A stretch of DNA of 64,000 nucleotides from Bacteroidales bacterium (GCA_017617035.1 JAFZWV010000006.1:27571-91570); one strand, 5' to 3'; positions 45,916 to 55,382 are shown, counted from the stretch's first letter. The notes: generated by a model not told the origin, from the letters alone. Made by a program: numbers and translations.

Positions 45916-45923
45916 TATCTTTG
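45916..45923 (+). promoter_or_regulatory. -7 box of lpxC
   Basis: TATCTTTG, 11 bases before the ATG at 45935. No clear -33 TTTG at the normal distance. Confidence 0.55.
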
Positions 45924-45934
45924 CGGCCGCTTTT

Positions 45935-46840
45935 ATGAAACAGCACACACTTTCCAAGATATATTCCTTCGAGGGTAAGGGATTGCATACGGGCCTTTAC
46001 GCCCATGTGCAGATATGCCCCGCACCGGTAGACACCGGTGTAAGGTTTATCCGGACAGACCTTCCCAAGATCCACGGCCATGAAGCTTATGCCGATGCCG
46101 TGGCGGAGAATGTGTCGAAGACGGCCCGCAGCACTACCATCAGCGGCGCGGGAGTGTCGGTAAGTACTGTGGAGCACCTGCTTTCGGCTCTCACCGGGCT
46201 CGGTATAGACAACGCCTATGTGAGAATCGACAACAGGGAGGTCCCTATCCTCGACGGCAGCGCAAAACCTTATGTGGAAGCTATCGCGAAGGACGGTACA
46301 GTAGAGCAGGAAGCCGACAGGAAGTGGATTGAGCTGACCGAGGTCGTGGAGTACAAAAACCCCAAGACAGGCTCATGGATAAGGCTTGAGCCCTCAGACA
46401 CCTTCTCGGTAGAATCGACCATCGACTTCAATTCCAAAGTGCTTGGAGTCCAGACAGTTAAATGGGACGACACGGTGGATTATGCCTCGCAAATCGCTCC
46501 CTGCAGGACTTTCTGCTTCCTTCACGAAGTGTTTGGCATGCTCATGGCCGGCCTTGTCAAAGGCGGCGATCTGGGCAATGCCATCGTGATAGTCGAAAAG
46601 CCAGTCAATAAGCTTATGATGAAGATACTCGCAAAGAGACTCCATCAGCCTAATGTGACGGTTACCGAGAGGGGGTATCTGAACAATGTCGCCCTCAGTT
46701 TCCCCGACGAATGCGGACGCCACAAAATGCTCGACCTGCTTGGAGATCTCAGGCTTTGCGGCGGTTTCTTGAAGGCGAAAGTGACCGCCTACAAGCCCGG
46801 CCACAGCATCAATACGAAAATTGCACAACTGATTAAATAG
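45935..46840 (+). CDS. lpxC: UDP-3-O-acyl-GlcNAc deacetylase LpxC, without FabZ fusion
   Basis: 301 aa. The zinc-site residues are all present: STVEHLLSALTGLGIDN (His), GRHKMLDLLGDL (His and Asp) and the base-like His in KPGHSINTKI. It performs the committed step of lipid A synthesis. In most Bacteroidota LpxC is fused to FabZ in one ~460-residue protein encoded between lpxD and lpxA. Here the reading frame ends after the LpxC domain and lpxA begins 6 bases later, so FabZ must be encoded elsewhere or lost. No remnant of FabZ is visible after the stop. Confidence 0.93.
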   Translation: MKQHTLSKIYSFEGKGLHTGLYAHVQICPAPVDTGVRFIRTDLPKIHGHEAYADAVAENVSKTARSTTISGAGVSVSTVEHLLSALTGLGIDNAYVRIDNREVPILDGSAKPYVEAIAKDGTVEQEADRKWIELTEVVEYKNPKTGSWIRLEPSDTFSVESTIDFNSKVLGVQTVKWDDTVDYASQIAPCRTFCFLHEVFGMLMAGLVKGGDLGNAIVIVEKPVNKLMMKILAKRLHQPNVTVTERGYLNNVALSFPDECGRHKMLDLLGDLRLCGGFLKAKVTAYKPGHSINTKIAQLIK

Positions 46841-46846
46841 TTCATC

Positions 46847-47659
46847 ATGAATAACATCCATCCCCTTGCTACCGTCCATCCGGGCGCAAAACTTGGCGAC
46901 AATGTCGAGGTAGGACCTTACGCATTCATCGACGACAATGTCGAGATCGGCGACGGCTGCAAGATATATCCCCATGCAACCATCTTCTCCTATGTAAAGA
47001 TGGGAAAAGACTGCACCGTTTTCCCGGGCGCTGTTGTGGGAGCTATCCCTCAGGACCTAAAGTTCGACGGTGAGATCACTTACGTCGAGATCGGCGACCG
47101 CGTCAATATCCGCGAATGCGCCACCATCAACCGTGGTACCAAGGCAAGCGGTAAGGGCGTGACCCGCATCGGCAACGACGTCCTCATCATGTCGTATGTC
47201 CACGTAGCACACGACTGTACGGTGGGTAACCACTGCATCCTCGTCAGCTACGTCGGTATCGCCGGTGAGACCGATGTCGACGACTGGGCCATCCTCGGTG
47301 GCAGCACCGTAGTGCACCAGTTCTCCCGCATCGGCAAGCACGCCATGGTCGGCGGCGGCAGCAAGGTCAACAAGGACATCCCTCCGTATTCGCTTTGCGG
47401 CCGTGAGCCCATCTGCTATGCGGGTGTGAACATCGTCGGCCTTCGCAGGCGCGGCTTCGAGTCGGATACCATCCGCATGATCAAGGACATCTACGAGACC
47501 ATCTACTACCAGGGCAACAACGTCACCGACGGTCTTGCGAAGGTAGAGGCCGGTTTCCCGGACACTCCCGAGAAGTTCGAGATCATCAACTTCATCCGCA
47601 ATTCGAAGCGCGGCATCGTCCGCGGCAATGACGTCACCGAAAAGGGCGCCATTGAATAA
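46847..47659 (+). CDS. lpxA: UDP-N-acetylglucosamine acyltransferase LpxA
   Basis: 270 aa. Left-handed beta-helix of hexapeptide repeats (HPGAKLGDNVEVGPYAFID) with the catalytic His in SYVHVAHDCTVGNHCIL and the C-terminal helical domain (GLRRRGFESDTIRMIKDIYE). It adds the first 3-O-acyl chain to UDP-GlcNAc. The tail is about 10 residues longer than the E. coli protein. 6 bases from lpxC and 3 from the next gene, so co-transcribed. Confidence 0.95.
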   Translation: MNNIHPLATVHPGAKLGDNVEVGPYAFIDDNVEIGDGCKIYPHATIFSYVKMGKDCTVFPGAVVGAIPQDLKFDGEITYVEIGDRVNIRECATINRGTKASGKGVTRIGNDVLIMSYVHVAHDCTVGNHCILVSYVGIAGETDVDDWAILGGSTVVHQFSRIGKHAMVGGGSKVNKDIPPYSLCGREPICYAGVNIVGLRRRGFESDTIRMIKDIYETIYYQGNNVTDGLAKVEAGFPDTPEKFEIINFIRNSKRGIVRGNDVTEKGAIE

Positions 47660-47662
47660 GGT

Positions 47663-48226
47663 ATGCTGCTTTCGAGCGCATACTTCCCCCCTACAGAGTA
47701 CTTTGTCGTTCTGGCGAAGTACTCTGTTTGCATAGATGCCGAAGAGAACTATCAGAAGCAGACCTATCGCAACCGCTGCAGGATACTTACTTCCAACGGG
47801 GTGGAGGATCTTCGCGTTCCTATAGTTCACGACGGACGAAGAAAGATTACCGAGGTGCGTGTCGACTATTCGACCGACTGGGTCAGGCGCACCGAGTATG
47901 CGATAGAGACTGCTTATTTTAGCTCACCGTTTTTTGAGTATTATCGCGACGAACTTTTTGCGATACTGGATTCGCATCCGGAGACCCTGTGGGAACTTAA
48001 TTCCCGCCTTACCGATTTCTTCTGTAGGAAGATAGGAATCGTTCCTGCCTGGGGAGGCCGCGACGGGGAAGACCTTCGCGATGTGATTCACCCGAAAAAG
48101 GCGCCGTATCTAAAGACGCGCGAATACTGGCAGGTCTTCCGCGAGAAGTTCGGGTTCGTCGGGAATCTTTCGATTATGGATCTGCTCTTCAATGAAGGTC
48201 CTGAAAGTATTTGCATACTTAAATAA
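47663..48226 (+). CDS. WbqC family protein
   Basis: 187 aa. Shows the WbqC-like signature: LLSSAYFPPTEYFVVLAKYSV at the N-terminus, ENYQKQTYRNRCRILTSNG and the C-terminal YWQVFREKFGFVGNLSIMDLLFNEGP. The name comes from O-antigen clusters, but the family also occurs alone and its activity is not settled; a role in sugar-nucleotide or peptide-bond-type chemistry is speculative. Downstream of lpxA in the same unit. Confidence 0.85.
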   Translation: MLLSSAYFPPTEYFVVLAKYSVCIDAEENYQKQTYRNRCRILTSNGVEDLRVPIVHDGRRKITEVRVDYSTDWVRRTEYAIETAYFSSPFFEYYRDELFAILDSHPETLWELNSRLTDFFCRKIGIVPAWGGRDGEDLRDVIHPKKAPYLKTREYWQVFREKFGFVGNLSIMDLLFNEGPESICILK

Positions 48227-48241
48227 ATAGTGCTATATTTG
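48210..48241 (+). promoter_or_regulatory. Promoter of rimP-nusA-infB
   Basis: -33 TTTG at 48210-48213 (inside wbqC), 20-bp spacer, -7 TATATTTG at 48234-48241: one of the best matches to the Bacteroides consensus in the window. Start site near 48247. Confidence 0.75.
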
Positions 48242-48253
48242 CATCCGTGAAAG

Positions 48254-48290
48254 AGATAGGAGGCCGAAAGGGCCGCCTATCTTTGTTTTT
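48254..48290 (+). terminator. Terminator-like hairpin in rimP leader
   Basis: AGATAGGAGGCC (48254-48265) pairs with GGCCGCCTATCT (48271-48282), one mismatch, loop GAAAG, then TTGTTTTT. It lies only ~7 nt after the predicted start site, so it could terminate a wbqC/lpx read-through or attenuate rimP. Confidence 0.7.
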
Positions 48291-48294
48291 AACA

Positions 48295-48378
48295 ACGAAG
48301 CAGCGTAGCACTTTTAAGCTCTATCGCTACGCGACCCTAGTCCGGGAAAATGAGCTGAAAAGTGCTGCGCTGCTTCGT
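48295..48378 (+). promoter_or_regulatory. Long inverted repeat in rimP leader
   Basis: ACGAAGCAGCGTAGCACTTTT (48295-48315, split as ACGAAGCAGC/GTAGCACTTTT) is complementary at 20 of 21 positions to 48358-48378. The pairing continues inward through AGCTC/GAGCT. It ends 13 bases before the rimP ATG. Confidence 0.8.
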
Positions 48379-48391
48379 GACATTTAAAGAA

Positions 48392-48664
48392 ATGAACAAA
48401 TCAGAATTCGAGGCGGTATTACTTAAAGCCGCAGCAGAAAAAGGATGCAAGGTTGTCGAGGTGCTTTTCGACGACGATGAAAATGTATTTGAGGTGACTA
48501 TCGACCGCGAAGACGGTCAGGTAGATATCGACGACTGTGAGTATGTCCACAGAGCGATACTTGCCGCTTTCGACCGCAACGTCGAAGATTATTCCCTCAC
48601 AGTCAGCTCCGTGGGTCTCAGCCCCGAAGAGGCGGACAAACTCTTGGAAACAGTAAAAGAATAA
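48392..48664 (+). CDS. rimP: Ribosome maturation factor RimP, N-terminal domain only
   Basis: 90 aa from the ATG at 48392; the frame upstream of it lies in the leader hairpin. The N-terminal domain is recognisable (KSEFEAVLLKAAAEKGCKVVEV, then VDIDDCEYVHRAILAAFD, and YSLTVSSVGLS). Normal RimP (about 150 aa) carries on into a C-terminal SH3-like domain after the VSSPGLDRPL segment; here the protein ends 15 residues after VGLS. RimP assists 30S assembly. Nine bases upstream of nusA, in the conserved rimP-nusA-infB order. Confidence 0.8.
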   Translation: MNKSEFEAVLLKAAAEKGCKVVEVLFDDDENVFEVTIDREDGQVDIDDCEYVHRAILAAFDRNVEDYSLTVSSVGLSPEEADKLLETVKE

Positions 48665-48673
48665 ACTAATACA

Positions 48674-49936
48674 ATGGAAAAAGAAAAAGTAGTGACTCTC
48701 ATTGATGCCTTCAAGGACTTCAAGGAAGAGAAAAGCATCGACCGCCCGGTTATGATGGGCGTGCTCAAGGACGTGTTCCTTACCCAGATCGCGAAGACCT
48801 ACGGTTCCGCAGACAACTTTGACGTCATTATCAATGTCGACAAAGGTACCTGCGAGATTTATCAGAACTTCGAGATCGTAGAAGAGGTTGAGAACCCCAA
48901 CACCGAAATGACCCTCGATCAGGTTATCGCCGACAGCGGTGACGACGACTATGAGATTGGTGATCAGTACACCAAGAAACTCAGCCTCGAGAGCTTCGGT
49001 CGCCGCGGTATCCTCAACATCCGCCAGAACCTCCAGGGCCGCATCATGGACATCGAGAAGGCCAACGTCTACCGTAAGTACTCGGAGAAGGTCGGCGAGA
49101 TCTTCACCGGCGAGATCTATCAGACATGGAGCAAGGAAGTCCTCATCCTCGATGAAGACGGCAACGAGCTCCACATCCCTAAGATGGAGCAGATCCCCGG
49201 CGAGCACTTCAAGAAGAACGACACCGTCCGCGCCATCATCAAGAGCGTGGAGATGCGCAACAACACTACCCCTTATATTATCCTGAGCCGCACCTCGCCC
49301 GAGTTCCTCGAGAGGCTCTTCGAGCAGGAAGTTCCCGAGATCGCCGACGGTCTTATCACCGTTAAGAAGGTGGTCCGTGTTCCTGGCGAGCGCGCTAAGG
49401 TTGCCGTCGAATCCTACGACGACAGAATCGATCCGATCGGCGCCTGCATCGGTGTGAAGGGTGGCCGTATCATGGGAATCGTCCGTGAGCTCCACAACGA
49501 AAATATCGATGTTATCCAGTGGACCCAGAACCCTCAGCTGCTTATCCAGCGTGCCCTCAGCCCCGCAAAGGTCTCTTCGATCGACATGGGCGAGAGTTCT
49601 TCCGATAAGGTGAAGGTTTACATGCAGCCCGACGAGGTTCGCAAGGGTATCGGCCGTGGCGGTTGCAATATCGCCCTCGCCGGTATGCTTGTCGACCGCG
49701 AGATCGAGGTCTGGCGTGAGGTCGCGAAAGGAGAGCAGGAGGAGGAAGATGTCGCCCTCGACGAATTCGCCAACGAAATCGACCAGTGGGTCATCGACAA
49801 ACTCAAGTCAATCGGTTGCGATACCGCTAAGGACGTCCTGGCTATCAGCCCTGCAGACGTAGCAAAGCGCGCCGATCTTGAGGACGAAACCGTGGAGGAA
49901 GTGATGAGCATCCTTAAGGCAGAATTTGAAGACTAA
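48674..49936 (+). CDS. nusA: Transcription termination/antitermination factor NusA
   Basis: 420 aa. Domains in order: N-terminal RNA polymerase-binding domain (to about 130), S1 domain ([20 protein letters not shown]), KH1 ([15 protein letters not shown] and [11 protein letters not shown]) and KH2 ([13 protein letters not shown]), and a short helix-hairpin-helix-like tail ([21 protein letters not shown]). No C-terminal acidic repeats as in E. coli. NusA modulates pausing and termination. Its TAA overlaps the infB ATG (TAATG). Confidence 0.95.
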   Translation: MEKEKVVTLIDAFKDFKEEKSIDRPVMMGVLKDVFLTQIAKTYGSADNFDVIINVDKGTCEIYQNFEIVEEVENPNTEMTLDQVIADSGDDDYEIGDQYTKKLSLESFGRRGILNIRQNLQGRIMDIEKANVYRKYSEKVGEIFTGEIYQTWSKEVLILDEDGNELHIPKMEQIPGEHFKKNDTVRAIIKSVEMRNNTTPYIILSRTSPEFLERLFEQEVPEIADGLITVKKVVRVPGERAKVAVESYDDRIDPIGACIGVKGGRIMGIVRELHNENIDVIQWTQNPQLLIQRALSPAKVSSIDMGESSSDKVKVYMQPDEVRKGIGRGGCNIALAGMLVDREIEVWREVAKGEQEEEDVALDEFANEIDQWVIDKLKSIGCDTAKDVLAISPADVAKRADLEDETVEEVMSILKAEFED

Positions 49937-52701
49937 TGGCAGAAATAAGACTAAATAAAATCATGAGGCAGTTCAATGTCGGCCTCGGCGATCTGGTGGA
50001 TTTCCTCCAGAAGCAGGGAGTTGACATTGAAGAGAACCCCAATGCCAAGGTCTCCGAGGACCTTATGCCGGCTATTGCGAAAGCATTCGGCAAAGACCTC
50101 GAGGCTAAACAGGCGGCGGAGCAGGTAGACATCAAGATCTCCGAGATCCTTGAGCGCAGCGGCAAGAAAACCAAGGCCGAGGCAGAAGAGGAGGAGATCG
50201 AGCAGGTCGTCAACATTAAGAGTAACACCTTCATCAACGACAAGAAGGAGACTCCCAAACCGGAGCCGAAACCGGAACCCGTCGTGGAGCCGGAGCCCGA
50301 GATCTCTCCGCGCGCTCCGCTTGGTCGAGATGACAATGAAGATGAGAATACTGATGTCATTTCGAGCGAAGCCGAAGGCGAAGTCGAGAAATCTCCCGAG
50401 CCCGTCGCAGAGCCGGAGCCCGAGATCTCTCCGCGCGCTCCGCTTGGTCGAGATGACAATGAAGATGAGAATCCTGATGTCATTTCGAGCGAAGCCGAAG
50501 GCGAAGTCGAGAAATCTCCCGAGCCCGAGGCCGCTGCCGCTCCTGCAGCGGCAGGCGCAAGCCTGAAGGTAGTCGGCAAGATCGACCTCAGCCAGTTCGA
50601 CAAGAAGCCTGCAAAGAAGCGCGAGCGCATCAGCAAGCAGAAGGTCGATATCACGAAGGCCGGCCAGAACGCAACCAACAACCGCGCTAACGACCGCCAG
50701 AACAATGGCGGCAACCAGTCCGGTTCAGGTCGCAAGCGCGACCGCGGCGAGCGCTTCAAGCCCGCCATGACCGAGGCCGAGCAGGAGAAGATGCAGCAGG
50801 AAATCCAGAAGCAGGTTAAGGAAACCTACGCCAGGATGAACGAAGGCAAGAAGAACAACTTCGGAGCCAAGTATCGTAAGGAAAAGAGGGAGTCAGCAGC
50901 CGCCAAGGCCCAGGAGGAATTCGAAGCCCAGGCCGCTGAGAACAAGATTCTCAAGGTTACGGAATTCGTTACCGTCAACGACCTTGCTACCCTTATGAAC
51001 AATACTCCTGTCGTGAAGGTTATCGGTGCCTGCATGAGCCTTGGACTGATGGTGTCCATCAACCAGAGGCTCGACGCTGAGACCCTCGTGCTGGTTGCTG
51101 AAGAGTTCGGCTACAAGGTCGAGTTCGTAACCGCCGAGATCTCCGAGGAAATCGAAAGCGAGCAGGAAGTCGACCGCGAGGAAGATCTCGAGACCCGTCC
51201 TCCTATCATTACGGTTATGGGCCATGTCGACCATGGTAAGACTTCGCTCCTCGACTACATCCGCAAGTCCAATGTGATCGCGGGCGAGGCCGGTGGTATT
51301 ACCCAGCACATCGGCGCTTACAACGTCACTCTCGAAGACGGCCGCAGGATCACCTTCCTCGACACCCCTGGCCACGAAGCCTTTACGGCCATGCGTGCCC
51401 GTGGTGCCCAGATGACAGACCTTGCGATCATCATCATCGCAGCGGACGACGCCGTGATGCCCCAGACCGTTGAGGCTATCAACCATGCCCAGGCAGCTGG
51501 CGTTCCGATGGTCTTTGCCATCAACAAGATCGATAAGCCCGGCGCAAATCCCGATACCATCCGTCGTCAGCTCTCAGAGATGAATATCCTCGTCGAGGAC
51601 TGGGGCGGTAAGTACCAGTGCCAGGAAATAAGCGCAAAGAGCGGTATCGGAGTCGAGGCCCTTCTGGAGAAGGTGCTCCTCGAAACCGACCTGCTCGAAC
51701 TCAAGGCTAACCCTAAGAGGCTGGCCCAGGGCGCTGTCATCGAGTCTTCACTCGACAAGGGCCGCGGTTATCTCGCTACGGTTCTCGTCCAGAACGGAAC
51801 TCTCAGTCAGGGCGACTGCATCCTTTGCGGAAGCTACTTCGGCCGTGTCAGGAGCATGTTCAACGAGCGTGGACAGAAAGTCCAGAAGGCTGGTCCTTCG
51901 ACTCCTGTCTCTGTGCTCGGTTTGAACGGCGCCCCTGCAGCAGGTGAGAAGTTCATAGTGATGACCGACGAGAAGGAAGCGAAGAGCATCGCCAATAAGC
52001 GCGAGCAGCTCATCCGCATCCAGGGCATCAAGACCCAGAAGCATATGACCCTCGAAGAAATCGGCCGCCGTATCGCGATCGGAAACTTCAAGGAGCTCAA
52101 TATCATCGTCAAGGGCGACGTCGACGGCTCTGTCGAGGCTCTGTCCGACTCCCTGATCAAGCTCAGCACCGAAGAGGTGAAGGTGAACGTGATCCACAAA
52201 GCGGTCGGCGGCATCTCCGAGTCCGACGTGCTGCTCGCACAGGCATCCGACGCTGTTATCGTCGGATTCCAGGTGCGCCCGACGCCGGAGGCTCGCAAGG
52301 CCGCCGAGACCGAGGGCATCGAAATCCGTCTCTACTCGATTATCTACGACTGTATCAACGAAATCAAGGACGGTATCGAGGGTATGCTCGAGCCTGAGAA
52401 GAAAGAGGAAGTCACCGCTACGGCCGAGGTCAAACAAACCTTCAAGATCTCGAAGGTCGGTACCATCGCCGGATGTATCATCCGCGACGGTAAGATGGTC
52501 CAGAAAGCCAAGGTGCGCCTCATCCGCGATGGCATCGTGGTCTACACCGGCGAACTTTCATCGCTCCAGATCGGCAAGGATGCCGTGAAGGAGGTCGCCG
52601 CCGGAAAGGAATGCGGTATGGCTATCGCCGGCTACAACGACATCAAGGAAGGCGACATCATCGAAGCCTACCAGATCGTCGAGATCAAACGCACGCTGTA
52701 A
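49936..52701 (+). CDS. infB: Translation initiation factor IF-2 with repeat-encoded insert
   Basis: 921 aa. N-terminal domain with the IF2_N-like start ([20 protein letters not shown]), then a long charged linker, a second IF2_N ([20 protein letters not shown]), the GTPase domain with G1 [10 protein letters not shown]3 DTPGHEAF and G4 NKID, and domains II-IV. The linker (residues ~122-194) carries two copies of palindromic element D, translated as [12 protein letters not shown]...[13 protein letters not shown], as a 41-residue tandem duplication. IF-2 linkers tolerate length variation, so function is probably kept. Confidence 0.96.
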   Translation: MAEIRLNKIMRQFNVGLGDLVDFLQKQGVDIEENPNAKVSEDLMPAIAKAFGKDLEAKQAAEQVDIKISEILERSGKKTKAEAEEEEIEQVVNIKSNTFINDKKETPKPEPKPEPVVEPEPEISPRAPLGRDDNEDENTDVISSEAEGEVEKSPEPVAEPEPEISPRAPLGRDDNEDENPDVISSEAEGEVEKSPEPEAAAAPAAAGASLKVVGKIDLSQFDKKPAKKRERISKQKVDITKAGQNATNNRANDRQNNGGNQSGSGRKRDRGERFKPAMTEAEQEKMQQEIQKQVKETYARMNEGKKNNFGAKYRKEKRESAAAKAQEEFEAQAAENKILKVTEFVTVNDLATLMNNTPVVKVIGACMSLGLMVSINQRLDAETLVLVAEEFGYKVEFVTAEISEEIESEQEVDREEDLETRPPIITVMGHVDHGKTSLLDYIRKSNVIAGEAGGITQHIGAYNVTLEDGRRITFLDTPGHEAFTAMRARGAQMTDLAIIIIAADDAVMPQTVEAINHAQAAGVPMVFAINKIDKPGANPDTIRRQLSEMNILVEDWGGKYQCQEISAKSGIGVEALLEKVLLETDLLELKANPKRLAQGAVIESSLDKGRGYLATVLVQNGTLSQGDCILCGSYFGRVRSMFNERGQKVQKAGPSTPVSVLGLNGAPAAGEKFIVMTDEKEAKSIANKREQLIRIQGIKTQKHMTLEEIGRRIAIGNFKELNIIVKGDVDGSVEALSDSLIKLSTEEVKVNVIHKAVGGISESDVLLAQASDAVIVGFQVRPTPEARKAAETEGIEIRLYSIIYDCINEIKDGIEGMLEPEKKEEVTATAEVKQTFKISKVGTIAGCIIRDGKMVQKAKVRLIRDGIVVYTGELSSLQIGKDAVKEVAAGKECGMAIAGYNDIKEGDIIEAYQIVEIKRTL
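50300..50394. repeat. Dispersed palindromic element D1 inside infB
   Basis: Reverse unit 50300-50334, 21-bp spacer, forward unit 50356-50394 (GTCATTTCGAGCGAAGCC-GAA-GGCGAAG...AAATCT). Translated in frame as part of IF-2. Confidence 0.9.
50423..50517. repeat. Dispersed palindromic element D2 inside infB
   Basis: Second copy, same layout: reverse unit 50423-50457, 21-bp spacer, forward unit 50479-50517. Arose with the 123-bp duplication. Confidence 0.9.
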
Positions 52702-52731
52702 AATGTAATTTCCTTACAATCAGCGTATTAT

Positions 52732-52768
52732 GTAAAATGGCCTGCTCGTTTTCGAGCAGGCCATTTAC
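52732..52768. terminator. Bidirectional terminator after infB
   Basis: AAATGGCCTGCTCG (52735-52748) pairs with CGAGCAGGCCATTT (52753-52766), 14-bp stem. It serves infB and the converging hydrolase gene. Confidence 0.9.
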
Positions 52769-52799
52769 GTTTATTTCCTGATTATCAGTATTTTACACT

Positions 52800-53702
52800 T
52801 TACGCCAAAAAATTCAGAATGTCTGAATACACCTCCGGCGCTTCTTTCTCCTGGAGGATTTCATGCCTTAAACCAGGGTAGAGTTTGGACTCGACGTTTG
52901 TGTAGCCTCGCTTACGCATAAAGTCGACGGCTTTTGTGAAAGCATTATCGTCGATACGGCAGGGGTCGTCGGCGCCGGAGATGAACAATACTTTCAATGC
53001 GGGATTCTTCATCGCCCAGTTCTTGGGACTATAACAGTCTTTCATCACCCCAAGCAGACCGTAGAAGCCGTTTGCTGTAAAGCAATAGCCGCTGAGAGGG
53101 TCTTTCAGGTAGGTGACCACATTGTCGTGGTTACGGCTAAGCCATGCACAAGGGCCTTCAGACTCGAAGCCTTTGTTGTATGCGCCAAAAGACATGTTGT
53201 TTATGAGATCCGGGCGGTAGTGCCAGCCGCGCAGGAGCGCGATTACGCGCGTCAGGGCGCGGCCTGCACCCTTGGCCGGATTGTCCGACGGGCAGCCACA
53301 CACTATCAAGTTCTGAATTGATGAGTCGTAGCGTTTCGCAAACGAACGGACGACCATGGACCCCATACTATGACCGAAGAGCGTTACTGGCAGGTCGGGA
53401 TACTGCTCGTGCGCCCAGTCTTGCACTACTTTCACGTCCTCGACCATGGCCAGCCAGCCGCCGTCGTACATGTAACCGAGGTCATCCGGAGACTTGAGCG
53501 ATTCGCCATGGCCGCGATGGTCGTGAATAACGGCCACATACCCTTCCGATGCCAGCACATCCATAAAAGCGTAGTAGCGCTCTTTGTGCTCCGCCATTCC
53601 GTGGACTATCTGGAAAATGCCTTTCGCAGGGCCCTTCGGCTCCGCTACCGCTACCGCGAGCTCCAGCTCATCGGCAGACGCTTTCAGTTTGAGCGTTTTC
53701 AT
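52800..53702 (-). CDS. Alpha/beta hydrolase, monoacylglycerol lipase-like (S33/Hydrolase_4)
   Basis: 300 aa, no signal peptide. Hydrolase_4-type motifs: IVHGMAEHKERYYAFMDVLASEG (oxyanion HG), VIHDHRGHGES, the nucleophile elbow LFGHSMGS, the acid in ISGADDPCR and the His in YPGLRHEIL. These fit a lysophospholipase or monoacylglycerol lipase acting on lipid esters, although other esters are possible. It is encoded 3 bases after ettA on the same strand and is probably co-transcribed. Confidence 0.85.
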   Translation of the reverse strand: MKTLKLKASADELELAVAVAEPKGPAKGIFQIVHGMAEHKERYYAFMDVLASEGYVAVIHDHRGHGESLKSPDDLGYMYDGGWLAMVEDVKVVQDWAHEQYPDLPVTLFGHSMGSMVVRSFAKRYDSSIQNLIVCGCPSDNPAKGAGRALTRVIALLRGWHYRPDLINNMSFGAYNKGFESEGPCAWLSRNHDNVVTYLKDPLSGYCFTANGFYGLLGVMKDCYSPKNWAMKNPALKVLFISGADDPCRIDDNAFTKAVDFMRKRGYTNVESKLYPGLRHEILQEKEAPEVYSDILNFLA

Positions 53703-53705
53703 GTC

Positions 53706-55382
53706 TTATTTGGTCAGTTTGCGATACTTGAAGCGCTTGGGCTCTGCGGTGCCGAGGCGCTGCTTTTTGTTCTCCTCGTATTCGGAGTAGCTTCCTTCGA
53801 AGAAGTAGACCTGAGCGTCGCCCTCGAAAGCGAGGATATGGGTCGCGATACGGTCGAGGAACCAGCGGTCGTGGCTGACAACTACTGCGCAGCCGGCGAA
53901 GTTCTCAAGACCTTCCTCGAGCGCACGAATCGTGTTGACATCCACGTCGTTAGTAGGCTCATCGAGAAGTAGGACGTTTCCCTCGTCTTTGAGGGTAAGC
54001 GCCAGATGGAGGCGGTTACGCTCGCCGCCGGACAGAACTCCGCACTTCTTTTCCTGGTCAGCGCCGCTGAAGTTAAAGCGGCTGACCCAGGAGCGGGCGT
54101 TGATTTCCTTACCGCCCATCCGGACCCACTCGTTGCCGTCGGCGACCGTCTCGAAAACGGTCTTGTCGGGGTCGATGCTCTTGTGCTGCTGGTCCACGTA
54201 GGCCAGTTTGACCGTGTCGCCTATCTCGATAGAACCGCTGTCGGGCTTGTCTATGCCCATGATCAGCCTGAAGAGAGTTGTCTTTCCGGCGCCGTTCGGA
54301 CCGATGACGCCGACTATGCCTGCGGGAGGGAGGACGAACGACAGATGTTCGAAGAGCAGCTTGTCTCCGTAGGCCTTGCTGACGTCCTTGAACTCGATGA
54401 CTTTGTTGCCGAGGTGAGGTCCGTTGGGGATGTAGATTTCCAGGTTCGCTTCCTTTTCCTTGACGTCGGCCGAGGCCATCTTCTCGTAGGCGCCCAAACG
54501 GGCTTTCTGCTTGGCCTGGCGGGCCTTCGGGGCCATCCTGACCCACTCCAACTCGCGCTCGAGAGTCTTGCGGCGCTTGCTCTCGGCCTTCTCTTCCTGG
54601 GCCAGACGCTTTGTCTTCTGGTCCAGCCAGCTGGAATAGTTGCCCTTCCAGGGGATACCCTCTCCGCGGTCGAGTTCGAGTATCCAGCCGGCGACGTTGT
54701 CGAGGAAGTAACGGTCGTGTGTAACGGCGATAACCGTGCCCTTGTACTGCTGGAGATGGGCCTCCAGCCACTGAATAGACTCGGCGTCGAGGTGGTTGGT
54801 AGGCTCGTCGAGAAGCAGGACATCGGGCTCCTGAAGCAGCAGGCGGCAGAGTGCAACACGGCGGCGTTCGCCTCCCGACAGTTCGCTTATCTTCTGGTTC
54901 GGCGGCGGACACTGCAGGGCGTCCATCGCACGGTTGAGTTTCTGATCTATCTCCCAGCCGTTTGCGGCGTCGATCTTCTCCATCAGTTCGGCCTGCTGCT
55001 CGAAAAGGGAGTACATCACCGTATCATCGATAATATCGCCGAGATGGCGGCAGACTTCGTTGTAGCGGGTAATCAGGTTCATTACGTCTGCGACACCTTC
55101 TTCGACTACCTCCAGAACGGTCTTGTTTGGATTCATCTGGGGCTCCTGCTCCAGATAACCGACTGAATAGCCGGGCGCCCATACGACCTCGCCGCGGGTC
55201 GGTTTTTCAACTCCGGCGATGATTTTCAGCACCGTCGACTTACCGGCGCCGTTAAGACCTATGATGCCTATTTTCGCGCCATAGAAGAAGCCAAGGTAGA
55301 TGTCCTTAATGATGGTTTTGTTGTTGTGGGGGAGAATTTTGCTCACCCCGTTCATTGAGAAGATTATCTTTTCGTCTGCCAT
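53706..55382 (-). CDS. ettA: Energy-dependent translational throttle protein EttA (ABC-F)
   Basis: 558 aa. Two ABC domains: Walker A GLNGAGKST with signature LSGGERRRVAL, and Walker A GPNGAGKTT with signature LSGGERNRLHL; catalytic Glu in LLLDEPTNHLD and LLLDEPTNDVD. Between them is the linker and the arm region typical of EttA (MAPKARQAKQKARLGAYEKM). No transmembrane part. EttA binds the ribosomal E site and gates the first elongation cycle according to ATP/ADP. Length and motifs match the family closely. Confidence 0.94.
   Translation of the reverse strand: MADEKIIFSMNGVSKILPHNNKTIIKDIYLGFFYGAKIGIIGLNGAGKSTVLKIIAGVEKPTRGEVVWAPGYSVGYLEQEPQMNPNKTVLEVVEEGVADVMNLITRYNEVCRHLGDIIDDTVMYSLFEQQAELMEKIDAANGWEIDQKLNRAMDALQCPPPNQKISELSGGERRRVALCRLLLQEPDVLLLDEPTNHLDAESIQWLEAHLQQYKGTVIAVTHDRYFLDNVAGWILELDRGEGIPWKGNYSSWLDQKTKRLAQEEKAESKRRKTLERELEWVRMAPKARQAKQKARLGAYEKMASADVKEKEANLEIYIPNGPHLGNKVIEFKDVSKAYGDKLLFEHLSFVLPPAGIVGVIGPNGAGKTTLFRLIMGIDKPDSGSIEIGDTVKLAYVDQQHKSIDPDKTVFETVADGNEWVRMGGKEINARSWVSRFNFSGADQEKKCGVLSGGERNRLHLALTLKDEGNVLLLDEPTNDVDVNTIRALEEGLENFAGCAVVVSHDRWFLDRIATHILAFEGDAQVYFFEGSYSEYEENKKQRLGTAEPKRFKYRKLTK

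Larger units (their letters stand above)
50281..50526 (+). repeat. 123-bp tandem duplication in infB
   Basis: Two nearly identical 123-bp units (50281-50403 and 50404-50526), in frame (41 codons). Each contains one palindromic element D. Only a few differences are seen, for example AATACT against AATCCT. Confidence 0.9.

Noticed and set aside
48419-49495. Minus-strand frame opposite rimP/nusA
   Set aside because: Antisense shadow with low-complexity Asp/Val composition.
50281-50526. CRISPR array
   Set aside because: Only two units, both in frame in infB, with almost no spacer variation.
54006-55166. Plus-strand frame opposite ettA
   Set aside because: Antisense shadow; the minus strand has full ABC-F motifs.
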